Assembly: GCF_029962835.1 (NCBI RefSeq)
Contig: NC_080573.1
Span: 37,069,001-37,133,000 of the forward strand
Source of the DNA: Magnolia sinica
Taxonomy: Eukaryota; Streptophyta; Magnoliopsida; Magnoliales; Magnoliaceae
Direction of reading: 5' to 3'
DNA length: 64,000 bases
A program made the translations under genes and the position numbers. Numbering within the stretch: the first letter of the stretch is position 1; the number at the start of each line of letters is the position of its first letter. This document shows, in pieces, positions 17,794-29,497 of the stretch. The notes below the pieces were generated by a model. The model did no database searches and was not told the DNA's origin. It worked only from the letters and a program-made list of their open reading frames with translations.

Positions 17794-18550
17794 CACCCAC
17801 CAATCGGCCTTCTTCTTAGACTTTCTTCCTCCATCAACGCATCCTAGAGATCCAAAGGGTGTGATTCAACGGTCGAGATTGATTTCGGAGGGTTGAGATG
17901 AGAGTTAGAAAGGTGGGCCACACTAGCTCCTCTCATGGAGCCATGGACGTTGGGTGCTCCATGGGGTGTTGTTTGAAAATGGAGAGAGGAAATGAGAGGG
18001 AGAGAGGGGTGATGGGAGAGGAGTGATGTAAGGGTGTATTTGTGTAAGAGATAGAGTTGACTTTTAAGGGTTGCTTTGTACTTAGGGATGGGATAGATTA
18101 ATGAGTGTACTTTGACAATTGAAGTGATTGATGTGATGAATTTTCTAGGGATTGCAACGCGCAGCATTTTTCCTTGAACTGAACGCGGGCCCACATCACC
18201 TACCCTGGGTACCGGCTCGACGCGTAATACGCGGCATCAGAACCGCGGCGATGGTGCGGTTGTAATGATGTAAGTCTCGGGTCGAGCCGACTCAGACCAA
18301 TAAGATCTGGTCTCAGGATCGCGCGTAGACGCTGTTCATAAATCGCGAGTCGCCGAAATTTGACCGGGAGGATTGCAAATGCATACAGAACGGTACGGGC
18401 TAGGATACGGGTCTTACAGTTCTTGATTTTTGTGTCAAAAATGCATGTCATCAAATTAAACATCAGAAAAAGTGGAGTAAATATAGGGGAAATAATTATT
18501 ACATATTTTATGGTATTTTTCTGTGAATTGAAAAATCAAACAAGCCCTGA

Positions 18551-20648
18551 GAGAGAGAGGGGAGAAGAGAGAGGGAGTTAGAGATGAAGGTGTAATTGAC
18601 AATCCTCATTGTCTATCTGCTTCAAGCACTAAAGTATGTACCTTAATATTTTTTGAACGAACCTGATCTTACATACATCAAGTGGACTCCACCATCAATC
18701 TAGATGTATAACATGGATTGTTCCTAAAAGTGAATATATGTATTTTAGAATCTAACTTTAGACATCTCTTATGAAATATATAAAATCATCACGTGATCAT
18801 ATGGTAGGCCGCACATGCCAAGAATACCCTTTAAAGTGGGCTCCACACATAATTATAATTGATGTGATAAATTTAATCTTGATTTTTGGAACAAATGTTT
18901 TAAAATGTCTAGATTTATAGTATATATGATGATTTTCCATGATCATAATCTTCGGTGGGCCTCAAATAGAAATCGTGTTCACAGAATTGGCCCCATGACA
19001 AGATCATGTCTATCAGGTTAAATTATTTGTGTTTCTCATATCTTGTATTATATTATCATCCTATAAGTGGTAAATCTATCATAGGCGCTTAGTGCAAAGG
19101 TGGGCCATACATAAAATTAATTATATCTTTAAAAATCTTATTCATTAAGTATAAATATAGATTAAAGACCTTATAAATCTAGATCTAGATTATTAAAATT
19201 ATGAGAAAGATCATAATAATGATCTGAACCGTTAAATCGATGATTAGGTCCAATCCAACTATTGATTAAAGGTTTAATAAACCAATTAAGGGATCATATT
19301 TAAGAAAATTAAAATTTTACTTGATCTAATGTTAGATTGGATCATCTGATCAAAGATCAATCAAGACCATTAGACCAAAATCGTGAACATAAAGAAATAA
19401 ATGGTCGGATCAGATGGATCTAAACATCTAATTGTCTTCAAGGTAGATATTGATCATAAGTCAAATTTAACAAAGATTAATACCTTTGATCTATGGTTAG
19501 AAATATAGTAAATGGACTATCTACGACTCAGATCTAAGAAATTGAAGACTTAATTGACCGATTTAATGGATTAATATAACAATCTTAAAATCTTACTCAT
19601 TTTTACAAGTGTTTTAAGAAAATAGACACTAAGTAAGAAATAAATTAACTTGATGCTTGTATTCTAAAAAATGAAACTTTCTATGAATTATAGACTTAAG
19701 TACAGTCATCAGATATATGAATAAATGATCAAAAAATCAAAATGGTCAAATAAGGAATGGACGTTATGAGTAAGTAGTTACCATCACGGATGAATTTTTT
19801 CGCATACATTGCATAACATTACATACTTACTTTTACTTAACTTTTATAATACATTAATATCTGTTTAAGTATGCCACTATCTTGCATTTAATATGTCATT
19901 CTCAGAACACTAGATAAGTCAGAGATAAAATTATCCCTTAAATTCTCGGGCAGAGTTCCCAATGGAACCCGAGTTGGTACTAATAGGGCCTCCTCCTTGA
20001 ACTAGGTCGAAGCTGGGGAAGAAATTTGGCCATCTCTAGAGTGAGCTACTCATTGCCAGACTATACAGTTACACACAGTACATGAGATACCTCAAGCTAG
20101 CGTTCGCATAGGATATAAGTAAACTCTTACATGTGTTGCGCTCGTATAGATCTTGGTTGGATGGGTGTTGGCAGGCCGGACGTTGTGGGGTATGACCCTG
20201 GTTGTTCACTAAAGAAATTGTTTATGTGATAATGTCGTATACTAAGATTTTTATATATGCACTTGTATCATACCTATGTTGTGAATCATGCGTACAACTA
20301 CTTGCTGAAATATTAGCTCATTTTGTTGTTAAGAAAATCAACAAGGATAGGAAAATGAACTGGAGTCTCCACGTGTAGAGTAATGACTTTGAAAGACATG
20401 CTCTTGAAAATTTGCTCTGAGAATAAAGAATTTTTCATTTTATATTTATTTCTTTTAAATAATGATGTATAAACTTATATTAGATATCAGCCAATAGATA
20501 ATTGATACTTTTGATTAGATATATGGTGATTAATTAAGTTTATTATTTGTGATTATTATTATGTTTATTATCCCTTTCCCATCGAGTCACACCCTCGACT
20601 CGGTGACTGAGTCAAGCGAACTTAGGTTTCCCGAGCCAGGGTGTGACA
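18551..20648. other. Gene-free stretch ending in an LTR-like terminus
   Basis: No gene is supported. The last 80 bases, ending in GAGCCAGGGTGTGACA at 20648, look like an LTR end. On the other strand they read TGTCACACCCTGGCTC, close in style to the heads of elements A and B. I could not find the partner end or a clear 5-bp duplication, so the element is left undelimited. The region before it is AT-rich. Confidence 0.4.
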
Positions 20649-21342
20649 TCAATATTGAATAAAAGATAAATCCAGCATATAAGCGTAAATTTGAATAACA
20701 ACTAAGAACTATAGCTAAGCATTACCGCTAGTAGATTATCGCTACTCCTTGGATAACTTGAAATAAATCAAATTGATAGATTTGATTTGGTTTGACTGGT
20801 ATGAGATTCTTATTCTATTGATTTTGTTTTGTAATTTATACATTTCTTTGAAAGTGCATGGTAGGATACCATGGCTATGCATGAAAGCTTGGCGGGGCTA
20901 AGGAATGAATGGCCATATCCCAAAAGGGCATGATTAGGACTAATTAAAATATTACCAATTAAATCCACAGTTACTTAAACTAATATGAAAATTTAAACTA
21001 AGGCAATTAACTTTAAGGCTTCCAAGCGAATAGAGAGTCCAATCACATAGAGTACACAAGATATACCAATTAGACAACTGGTCTATAAATGATAGTGTAC
21101 ATGCATGTGGGATGTGCTAACTATTCTAATTTTAGCATTTATTTAATCATGTATTCATATAATTCAACTAAACAATCACATAAGCATAATTATAAATGTG
21201 ATCAATTTCAAACATAAGCATGTATAGTGGTTTGATTTTCCTTCTATACTCTCGGCTGATGCACTCTCCTTGAGTGTACCGGTATTCACTATCGAAGGTT
21301 TTTAATTAAGTTCACCTTTAACCTATAAAAGCATATACTCTT
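20649..21342. other. Intergenic stretch, nothing recognised
   Basis: AT-rich sequence with no coding frame, RNA gene or paired repeat ends that I can support. Confidence 0.4.
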
Positions 21343-21596
21343 TCCTGAAGCCTACACAAGGAATTACCCACTTACTCATCCATGTCGGTGGCCTTTTCAA
21401 GAACTTACCACATATATACCCGTATCGGTGGCCTACATAAGGACTTACCCATGTACACATCCATGTCGATGGCTTACATAAGGACTTACCACGTACACAT
21501 GCATGTTGGCGGCCTACACAAAGATTTACCCACATACACACCTGTGTCGATGGCCTATACAAGGACTTGCACATGTACACACCCGTGTTGATGGCG
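21343..21596. repeat. 40-41 bp minisatellite, about six units
   Basis: Units of the type 'TCGRTGGCCTACAYAAGGAC' plus about 20 more bases follow head to tail and are 40 or 41 bases long. The mixed unit length is not a multiple of three, so the cysteine-rich open frames across it on either strand are artefacts. Confidence 0.85.
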
Positions 21597-21708
21597 ATAT
21601 GGTCCTATAGAAGCACTTACGCAAGTTTAGGTTACAAACTCTACATTCAATCCTAGATAAGGGAGTGTGAACTCTTACAATTTGATAACTTACTTGTTGG
21701 ATTGAACT

Positions 21709-21995
21709 TGTAAGGCCCGTATCCTAGTTTGTGCCATTCCGTATGCTTCCGCACTCCCGGTCGAATTCTGGCAACCCTCGACCTGCATCCGATGTTTGGG
21801 CGCGATTCTAAGCTGAGGCCTACATACCGAAGTCGGCTCGACCCGAAACTTATACCTTAGCAACCGCACTGTCACCACGGTTCCAACACCGCGACTCACT
21901 CACCGATCCGATACCCAGGCTAGAAGATGTGGACCCACGTTCATTTCAAGGAAAATGCCACGCATTGCGAATTTCGAGAAAATCTCTATAATATA
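21709..21995 (-). mobile_element. Terminal piece of the A/B LTR family, reversed
   Basis: TGTAAGGCCCGTATCCTAG is the complement of the A/B right end. Similarity runs for about 287 bp, covering the 'TTTGACCGG', 'CGAGCCGA' and 'GCGTGG' blocks, and stops exactly where a second copy begins at 21996. No left part is found directly behind it. Confidence 0.7.
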
Positions 21996-23560
21996 TGTAA
22001 GCCCCATGTCCTAGTCCATACCGTTCCTTTAGCTTCCGCGGTCCTTCCGGTCGAATTTCGACAACCTTCGCACCATAACTGACATTTGCGTGAAATCCTA
22101 AGCCAGGTCGACGTCGGCTCGATCCAAAACCTATATCTTGGTGACCGCGCCGTCACCGCGGTTCCAACGCTGCAACTTGCACACCGAACCGATACCTAAG
22201 CAAGAAGATGTCGATCTACGTTTATTCTGAAGAAACACCACGCGTTGTGAATTTTGAGAAAATCTCTATGATATATCCCATCAATCAATGTCAAGTACAA
22301 GCCTTACCTCAAGTACAACAACCCATTCCTCTTTTTCTCATTTTCAACCACAACCATCTCTCTTTCCCACCAATTTCAAACTAAGTCATACCTCTCATCA
22401 CCCTTTCTTACAACCACCACTCCACCCATCCCTTCATCCATTATTTCTATCTCTCCCTCTCATTCTCTAGCAATTTTACAAATCTCATGAGAGCTCCAAT
22501 ATCCAAGCTCTCTCCCAAATAACAAGTGTGGCCCACCCTCTCATCTCTCATCCACACCATCAATCTTCCATCAACCTCCATCAAAAAGCAAGCTAAGGAG
22601 TATTGGAGTCTAAGGGAGCAAGGAGGAGGCCTAGAGGTGGGTGATCCACCGTTGATTTTAATTTTTGGGCCCACTTCTTGGTGGGACCCATTTTGATGAA
22701 TGTAACATATCCATGGAGGGCCCATAGTGGCGGGGTCCCTCCACTCCACCGATCTCTCTCTATTTCTCTCACTCACTCCCCCTCTCTCTCTTTTCATTGT
22801 GATGATGTGGATCCTACTAATATGTGTTATATCTACCCCGTCCATCAACATCAGACGGTGTGGCCCACCCTAATGTAGGTAATGATCCACACCATCCACT
22901 GTTTAGATGGACCCAAGACACCTTTATAAATATTATATAATATATATATAATATAATATATATTGTATATATATAATATAAGATATATGTTATATATTTA
23001 TATATATGCAGGTGGGCCACGTACATGTGGGGCCCACCATGATGCTGAGTGCACCCATGCCGTCCAGCGTCTAGAGACGCCGGACGTGAGTAAAGGCGTG
23101 GCTAACAGTGAAGTGTAAACAGGCACGGGTGTGTACAGAAAAAAGAAAAAAAAAGAAGAAAAAGTATAGCTTTTGGGGTAGACTGCTCATGCAGGCCCCA
23201 CCTTGATATATGGGTCCAATCCACGCCGTCCATTCCATTCCCCACGTGTTTTTAGGCGTTGAGTAGAAATTTGACGCTAATCCAATTCTCAGGAGGGCCA
23301 TACCATAGGGAATAGTAAGGTATACCATTAAAACACACCTTGAAGCTTCTATTCGCCCAAAACAGGCCGCATATTAGACTACATTTGGTCGGTCTTGAAC
23401 CGTAGAATCCAATGGCTGAAGTGGATTCATTAGATGTGGGCCCTACAAGGGAAAAACCACAAAATCTCCCTTAAAAAAAAAAAAAAAAACTCAACAGCAG
23501 CGCTGCTGCTGCTGCTACTGACAGCAGGTGCAGGCCGCTCCTGACATGTAACACCAGACT
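21996..23560 (-). mobile_element. Truncated A/B-family LTR copy C, reversed
   Basis: It starts TGTAAGCCCCATGTCCTAG on the plus strand, the complement of the family's right end. It then runs backward through the blocks seen at 17040-18194 in A and 27520-29239 in B: a CT-rich block, a TCCAGCGTC...GACGC block, and the CAGCAGCAGCGCTGCTG block near 23500. The left two thirds of the family are missing. A tail piece resembling the SINE at 786-1007 (GGCTAACAGTGAAGTGT) lies inside it near 23101. Together with the piece at 21709-21995 this is either nesting or a duplicated end. Confidence 0.75.
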
Positions 23561-24594
23561 GGTGCCACATAGCACCAAATTAGTTCTAGCTATATTTTCA
23601 TTTTAAAAAAAATACTTCAAATATCTTAGAAAATCTTTTTATACATTTTCTATCTATTATGAAATGTCATATGTCATCTTTCCATCAGCTCTTCTTGAAA
23701 TGGCTAGAAATAGGATACAACAATCACATGAGCTCTACAATGCTAAACCTTACTACCTTTTAAAAAATAGGTGATGGTCTCCATGCATGGTTCAACAATA
23801 GACACCTTGTGTTTCAACATTGAAGTCATGCGTGTGAGTAGTAAGCTAGGTGCATGTGAAAAAGGGGGGTGGGAGGGGCATCTCTCCAAAAGTTCGTTTC
23901 GTACAGTCATTAGTTGGTAAAATACAAATTTTTGAAAACTTTTGCAGTAAAATTTCATATATTTTACTTTTAAACTTAATTAGATATAATACACATACAT
24001 GCACATACATCATATGCTAAATATGGCCAGGATGACCACCACCCGACCCATTGGTACCAGGTGGTTGGCTTCTCTAAGCCTAGCCCTAGATTAGCCTACT
24101 GGCTAAGGACTTGGGCTCAAGGCCCATAATCCAATACCATGTATAAGTGGGGTTCGGTCAACCTTTGGGTCGCTCGGCTAACTTAGTCCCAGAGCAGCAA
24201 AAATTTATGGGAGTAGAATGGCCCAACCCAACCATGGTTTTAAGACTCAAATGAGTCCCATGTGACTTACCGAGTTGACTCAAACTCAGTCAAGTCAGAC
24301 CCGATGCCATCAGTAATAATGAGTCACCCCCAACTCAGCCGAGTCATGACTGTACTTAAGACCAGATGAGTCGAACTGAGTTGTGGAACCTTCAAATTCA
24401 TGAACCAAACCTTTGCTTGCTCCTGTTAGAATGCAGGGTAAGACTGTCAATATGTTGGGCTGGGCTAATTTGAAATTTTGGTTTTACTAGGCCATGCCTA
24501 GGCCCAGTTGGAGAGTACTAATGTGTGGATTGCAAATGCAACATGAGTAGATGTTCCCTCTAAAACCAAACGCAAAAGTGCCTGTGCCTAGACC
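23561..24594. other. Intergenic stretch without a gene
   Basis: No supported coding frame. It contains a degenerate GAGTC/CTCAG tract at 24230-24380 of the same kind as the one near 1018. The rest is ordinary A/T-rich sequence. Confidence 0.45.
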
Positions 24595-25162
24595 TGTAAT
24601 GACCCGGGAAATTTTGTGCTTATCTTTTCCTAGGTAGTTGTTTTTGGGGTAATTAGCGCTATACTCGATTGCTTGTGAAATTCGCATCAATTACTTTAAA
24701 CTCGATCTGCATGACTCAAAACGTGTAGATTAGTTAGCGCTATGTTACTCTGAAATCTGAGATCCATCGCTAAATCCAATTGTTCTGGAGAATTTTTGGA
24801 AGATCTAGATCGGACCTGGACTGCGCGTCGGAAGTCCGATAGCGATGATCTTAGGCTGTTGCGGTCGCTATGTTAGGCTTGACCATCACCTCAAAAATCA
24901 AATCCATGTGATGTTCTGGGTCGATTTGATTGAGTTTGGAGTGAAGAGTGTGAGAACGATTGGATATTTATTAAGCTTTTATGAAATCTGAGTCGTGTCG
25001 CTTGCAAGATGATTTTAAGCAATTTGACCGTTGGATTCTGACCCAATTTCACCCTCTGATCAGGGAAGGTGGCCCAGGCATATCCTTGTGCTTGTGGACC
25101 TGATCGAGATTTCGTGACCGTTGATTTGAGTGTGGTCCGCCACGGCTGATCTAAAGAGCCGG

Positions 25163-27146
25163 TGTCACGCCCCGAACTCGGAAACCGGGCTCACAAAATT
25201 CCCGATCGCCGAATCCGGCGCCGACAGCCTCCGTAGAACCCCATTTTCGGATCCCGGCACCCATTCACCAGGTTCCGATCCTGGAATACTACAAGGAGGA
25301 TTTCAAGTCATCAGTCTGATTCATAATGAGCATAACAAAAGCATAACCCACAAACAATAACCACAAGAACACCACCACAAAATCCACTAAGATCAAAAAC
25401 TTTTGAGTACAATGCGATAGAAAAGGAAAATACAATGTGATAAAAGAAACAAAACTCCAGAAGCTCGTCTGCACGGTCCAACTACGGCGAGACTATGGCT
25501 GCGTCTGGCGTCACCTGCACGCATCAATCGTGCATAAGCTTATGGAAAGCTTAGAGGGTGGTGTAAGTATGTGCGCAATATAAACGTACTCAAATGCAAG
25601 GTCAGAGTGATGTGGAAACATGGTAATGAGCACATGAATGCAATCAGCCGTACCAAGGCTATGCGGTGCAAGATATGAATGCCATCGGCCAAAAACACGG
25701 CCATGCGATGTGAAATGCAACTCAAGCATGCCAATCCTCAACATGTATCAGTACAGTTCTCATCCAGGATAATCACCGGGGTTCAATACACTCCAAATGG
25801 CACTGTCGCTCTCCTAGCCGCAGATCCAAATGAGCGTAAGAAACCTCACTATCCGCCCGACCAATAGTCACTGCCAATACCTATCCGGCACGTCGAAACC
25901 TGACCCATTCGGAGCTGGTCAAACTCAACCTAGTATTGCCCCCTACCCTCGGGCGAGTAAGGCCACACTCCTTTCCAACCGACCACGACACGGTGGGAGA
26001 CACGGCCTCCTGGTATTCGGCCCTCATGCGGTCGTATATCCACTCGGTCTCGACGTTGGAGTCATCCTCTGGTACCATCGGGTTTAGGGACTTTCACCCA
26101 GGGACATCTATAGTGCCCGTATGCTAGAACCAAACATTTTCCGGTATCCAACCCAGCCATCCACGATGTGTCTGTGGAGGCTATGGCCCTGATGTCGCTA
26201 GGGCATATAGTAACTACAATCACACAAATGCAAGTGCATGAGTCACACTATCACTCATGCAACAATCCTGTATATACCATGCACTTATATGAGGCAACTC
26301 CGCCTATCGGGGAGCCCTAAACAGTCTATCCAAAGGTGTATGCTATGATCGGTCATCCTCACATCGGCATACATATGATGCGAATGATCATGAATCATGG
26401 ATCTATACTAAACATGTATAAAGAGATGAGCTCTAGGTATAATGGAGATGACCCTATACGGCCTACTTACCATAATTATGGGCCTATCGGTGGGCCTTAG
26501 GGAGAGTTATAATGCGGACATTTAACCAACATTATCGATTCAATGTGGACATCAAACCAACATTGCTCCCAAGGAATGGCCTTCCATAAATCACACATTG
26601 TAATGGGCCTTTTATACATCTAATTGGGCCTTGACCCAAGGACCCAAGTACATCAAATGGGCTACATAACATGAGCCCCATATCTATATCAAGGTGGGCC
26701 TTAATGGGCCTCATAATGTGGGCCTAATACAAATCAAGGTGGGCCTCAACAAGGACCACTAATGCATGAAAATGGGCCTCCATAATGGGCCTTAAATTAT
26801 CTCCACAATAGTTGGGCCGTTGGATGAAACACATACATTATGATGGAGCCCACACTAATAGAGAGTGCGGTTGACAATACTTACCTAAGTGGGGCCCACC
26901 AAAATGCTCATTTTCCACCCAGCTTAAGACCCAACATAATGTTTCTTTTCCACCCAACTAAGGTCCAACACAATGTTTATTTTCTACCCCAACTGTTCAT
27001 AAAATTACGTGGACCAAGGTAGGGCCCATTGTAATATTTATTTGTCACCCAACCGTTCAAAGGGTCTTATGGTACTGGGGTAGGGCCCACTGGACTGGGG
27101 AGCTGTGTACACAGCCAGGGAAGCCCATGGTAATGCATGTTTATAA

Positions 27147-27194
<48 letters not shown>

Positions 27195-29497
27195 TATTAT
27201 AATAACTATTATTATATTCACATGGACAGGGGGTCCACTGGGAGGTGGTCCCCAAATCCAGTCCACTCATTATGTGGGTCCCATCTAGCTAACGGTCCAG
27301 CCCAGGTTTCAACAACATCCAAAACTCAGGTAGGCCCCACCAACTAATTTTATATATTTAGGCATGTCTTCCCAGGATTTTAAATGATGTGACTCACCGG
27401 AGTTCCATATACAGCTAAATTTTGGGGTGGACGGTGGAACTGTGGGGACCCATCAAATTGACGGTTTGGATGGGAAAAATGCATCAAGGTGGGGCCCACA
27501 GCTGGGGCCGTGAGCCCCAGCCAGTCCGTCCGCTCGTCACTCAGCAGCAGCGCTGCTGCTGCTTTTTAAAAAAAAAAAAAATTTATTATTATATATTTTT
27601 TTTGTTTTGGGGTCCACCGAGATGTGATTCACAATCCAGCCCATTCATTGTGTGTGTCCCACAATTTTAAGGGTCCAAATCAAGTTTCACTTGCATCCAA
27701 AACTCAGGTAGGCCCCACCAACGATTTTATATGTTTTAGGCATGTCTTCACATGATTTTAAATGGTATGGCCCGCCTGAGGTCCGTTTATGGCTGATTTT
27801 TGGAGTGGACGTATGGGCTGAGGGGACCTATCAAATGGACGGTGTTGATGGTTGAAAACACCAAGGTGGGGCCCACAGCTGGGGCCGTGAGCCCCAGCAC
27901 TTCCGTCCGTCAGCGGCCACCATGGTGACGCTGCTGCTGCCTCCCTTTGTCCCTTTTTTTTTTTTTTTTAAAAAATAATTTTTTTGTGGATTTTCTATTG
28001 TAGGGCCCACATCAGTCCGATCTGACCCAGCCATAGGATTCTACGACTCATGATCGACGAAATGAGACCAATATGCAATGTATTGTTGGCGAATGGAAGA
28101 GTCAAAGTGGGTTTCAATGGTGATACGTCTATCCCTTACGGTACGGCCCGCTTGAGAACTGGATTGGTTCCAAATTTTAGCTCAACGTCTAAAATGATCC
28201 AAGGAAGAGGATAGACGGATTGGATCAAATATCTGAATCAAGGTGGGGCCTATGTGAATGGTCCACCCTACAAGTAGCTTTTTCCCTTCCTCTTTTTTTT
28301 TTTTTTTTTTTTTGCTAGTACACATCCACGTTAGTGCACATGCCTCACTTGCCAACGTCCAGCGTCCCCTGGACGCTGGACGACACACTTAAACACATTG
28401 CTATGGTGGGTCCCACGTAGATGTGGCCCACCATCATATATGCATCTAATATATATTATATTATATATATGATACATATTATATTATATATATGTATTAT
28501 ATAAAATATAACATATATGTATATACATATATATATCTTTAAAAAAATGCATTGGGCCATCCAAACAATGGATGGTGTGGATCATCACCTGTAATGGAGT
28601 GGGCCACACCGTCTGATGTAGATGGACGGGGTAGATGTAACACATATTGGTGGGATCCACACCATTGTAGAGAAAGAGAGAAAGAGAGAGATAGAGGGAG
28701 GTATACGGTGAGATAGAGGAACCCCGCCACTATGGGCCCTCTTGATTTAAATCACATACATCCAAATGGGTCCCACCAACAAGTGGGCCCTAAAATTTAA
28801 ATTAATGAAAAATCACCCACCTTATCTTCCTTCTTCTTGGTCTCTTAGACTCCAATGCCCCTCAGCTTCAACTTTGATGGAGGATGATGGACGCTTGATG
28901 GTGAGGATGAGAGATGGAAGGGTGTAGATGGATGATGGAAGGTGGACCACACTTGAGAGGGAGAGGAGGCTTGGACGTTTGGGGCTTGGGGTTGCTTGGA
29001 GAGATATGAGAAAATGAGAGAGAAAATGAGAGGATGGGAGTGATATGAGGTGATGGAGTGATGGGTGTAATTAATGGGGCATGGGTTTGTTTGAAAAGTG
29101 AGTAAAGGAGGGATGGGTGAAGAGAGAGAGAGAGTTGACTTTGTGAAGAGAGAGGTATGGGTTGTTGTACTTGAGATAAGGTTGCATTTAATGATGATTG
29201 ATGGGACTTATTGTGTAGAGATTCCCTCGAAATCCGCAACGCGCGGTGTTTCTTCGGAATAAACGCTGATCGGCATCTTCTTACCTGAGTATCGGTTCGG
29301 TGCGCAAGTCACGGCGTTGGAACCGCGGCGACGACGCGATCGTCAAGACATAAGTTTCAGATCGAGCCGACGTCGGTGCGCGGGACCTGGCTTAGGATCG
29401 TGCGCAAACACCGAATTCGGTGCGAAGGTTGCCGAAATTTGACCGGAAGGACCGCGGAAGCCAACGGAATGGTACGGATTAGGACACGGGTCTTACA
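25163..29497 (+). mobile_element. Very long solo-LTR-like element B, 4.3 kb
   Basis: It starts TGTCACGCCCCGAACTCGG and ends GGGTCTTACA. An exact 5-bp duplication GCCGG (25158-25162 and 29498-29502) flanks it within element D. Head, middle and tail match element A block by block, for example the 'GTGCATAAGCTTAT' block and the 'TATCCACTCGGTCTCGACGT' block. It lacks most of A's degenerate array. Two copies of a GGGGCCGTGAGCCCCAG-bearing unit (about 27480-27550 and 27860-27910) show internal duplication. It inserted after element D. No coding region is seen. Confidence 0.8.
27149..27191. repeat. (TA)n microsatellite
   Basis: About 21 TA units followed by TTA-rich sequence, inside element B. Confidence 0.9.

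Larger units (their letters stand above)
12268..18418 (+). mobile_element. Very long solo-LTR-like element A, 6.15 kb
   Basis: It starts TGTTACGCCCC and ends GGGTCTTACA (TG...CA). It is flanked by an exact 5-bp duplication GTTCT at 12263-12267 and 18419-18423, as LTR-retrotransposon integration produces. The start and end are not direct repeats of each other, and no internal gag-pol region is visible. A solo LTR is therefore the simplest reading; a non-autonomous element is the alternative. Element B (25163-29497) is a relative with the same head, middle blocks and tail. Family: probably a Ty3-type lineage with unusually long LTRs, not proven. The perfect duplication suggests moderate age, while divergence from B shows an older family. 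Confidence 0.75.
11822..18547. mobile_element. Tourist/Harbinger-like MITE split by an LTR insertion
   Basis: The left end GGGCGTATTCGAATTTTCA (11822 on) faces the complement of the right end, GGGCTTGTTTGATTTTTCA (from 18547 back). Similarity continues inward through an AAATACC block and an AATAATTATT block. Flanking triplets are TAA (11819-11821) and TGA (18548-18550), a degraded 3-bp duplication. Removing the LTR element and one of its duplications leaves about 570 bp, a normal MITE size. The MITE must therefore be older than the LTR insertion. Confidence 0.65.

Noticed and set aside
12268-18418. DNA transposon reading of elements A and B, because TGTCACG... and TGTAAGA... look like weak inverted ends
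   Set aside because: The ends match poorly beyond a few bases, and 5-bp duplications with TG...CA fit LTR integration better.
21323-21591. Cysteine-rich repeat protein on either strand
   Set aside because: Produced by a 40/41-bp minisatellite whose unit length is not a multiple of three.
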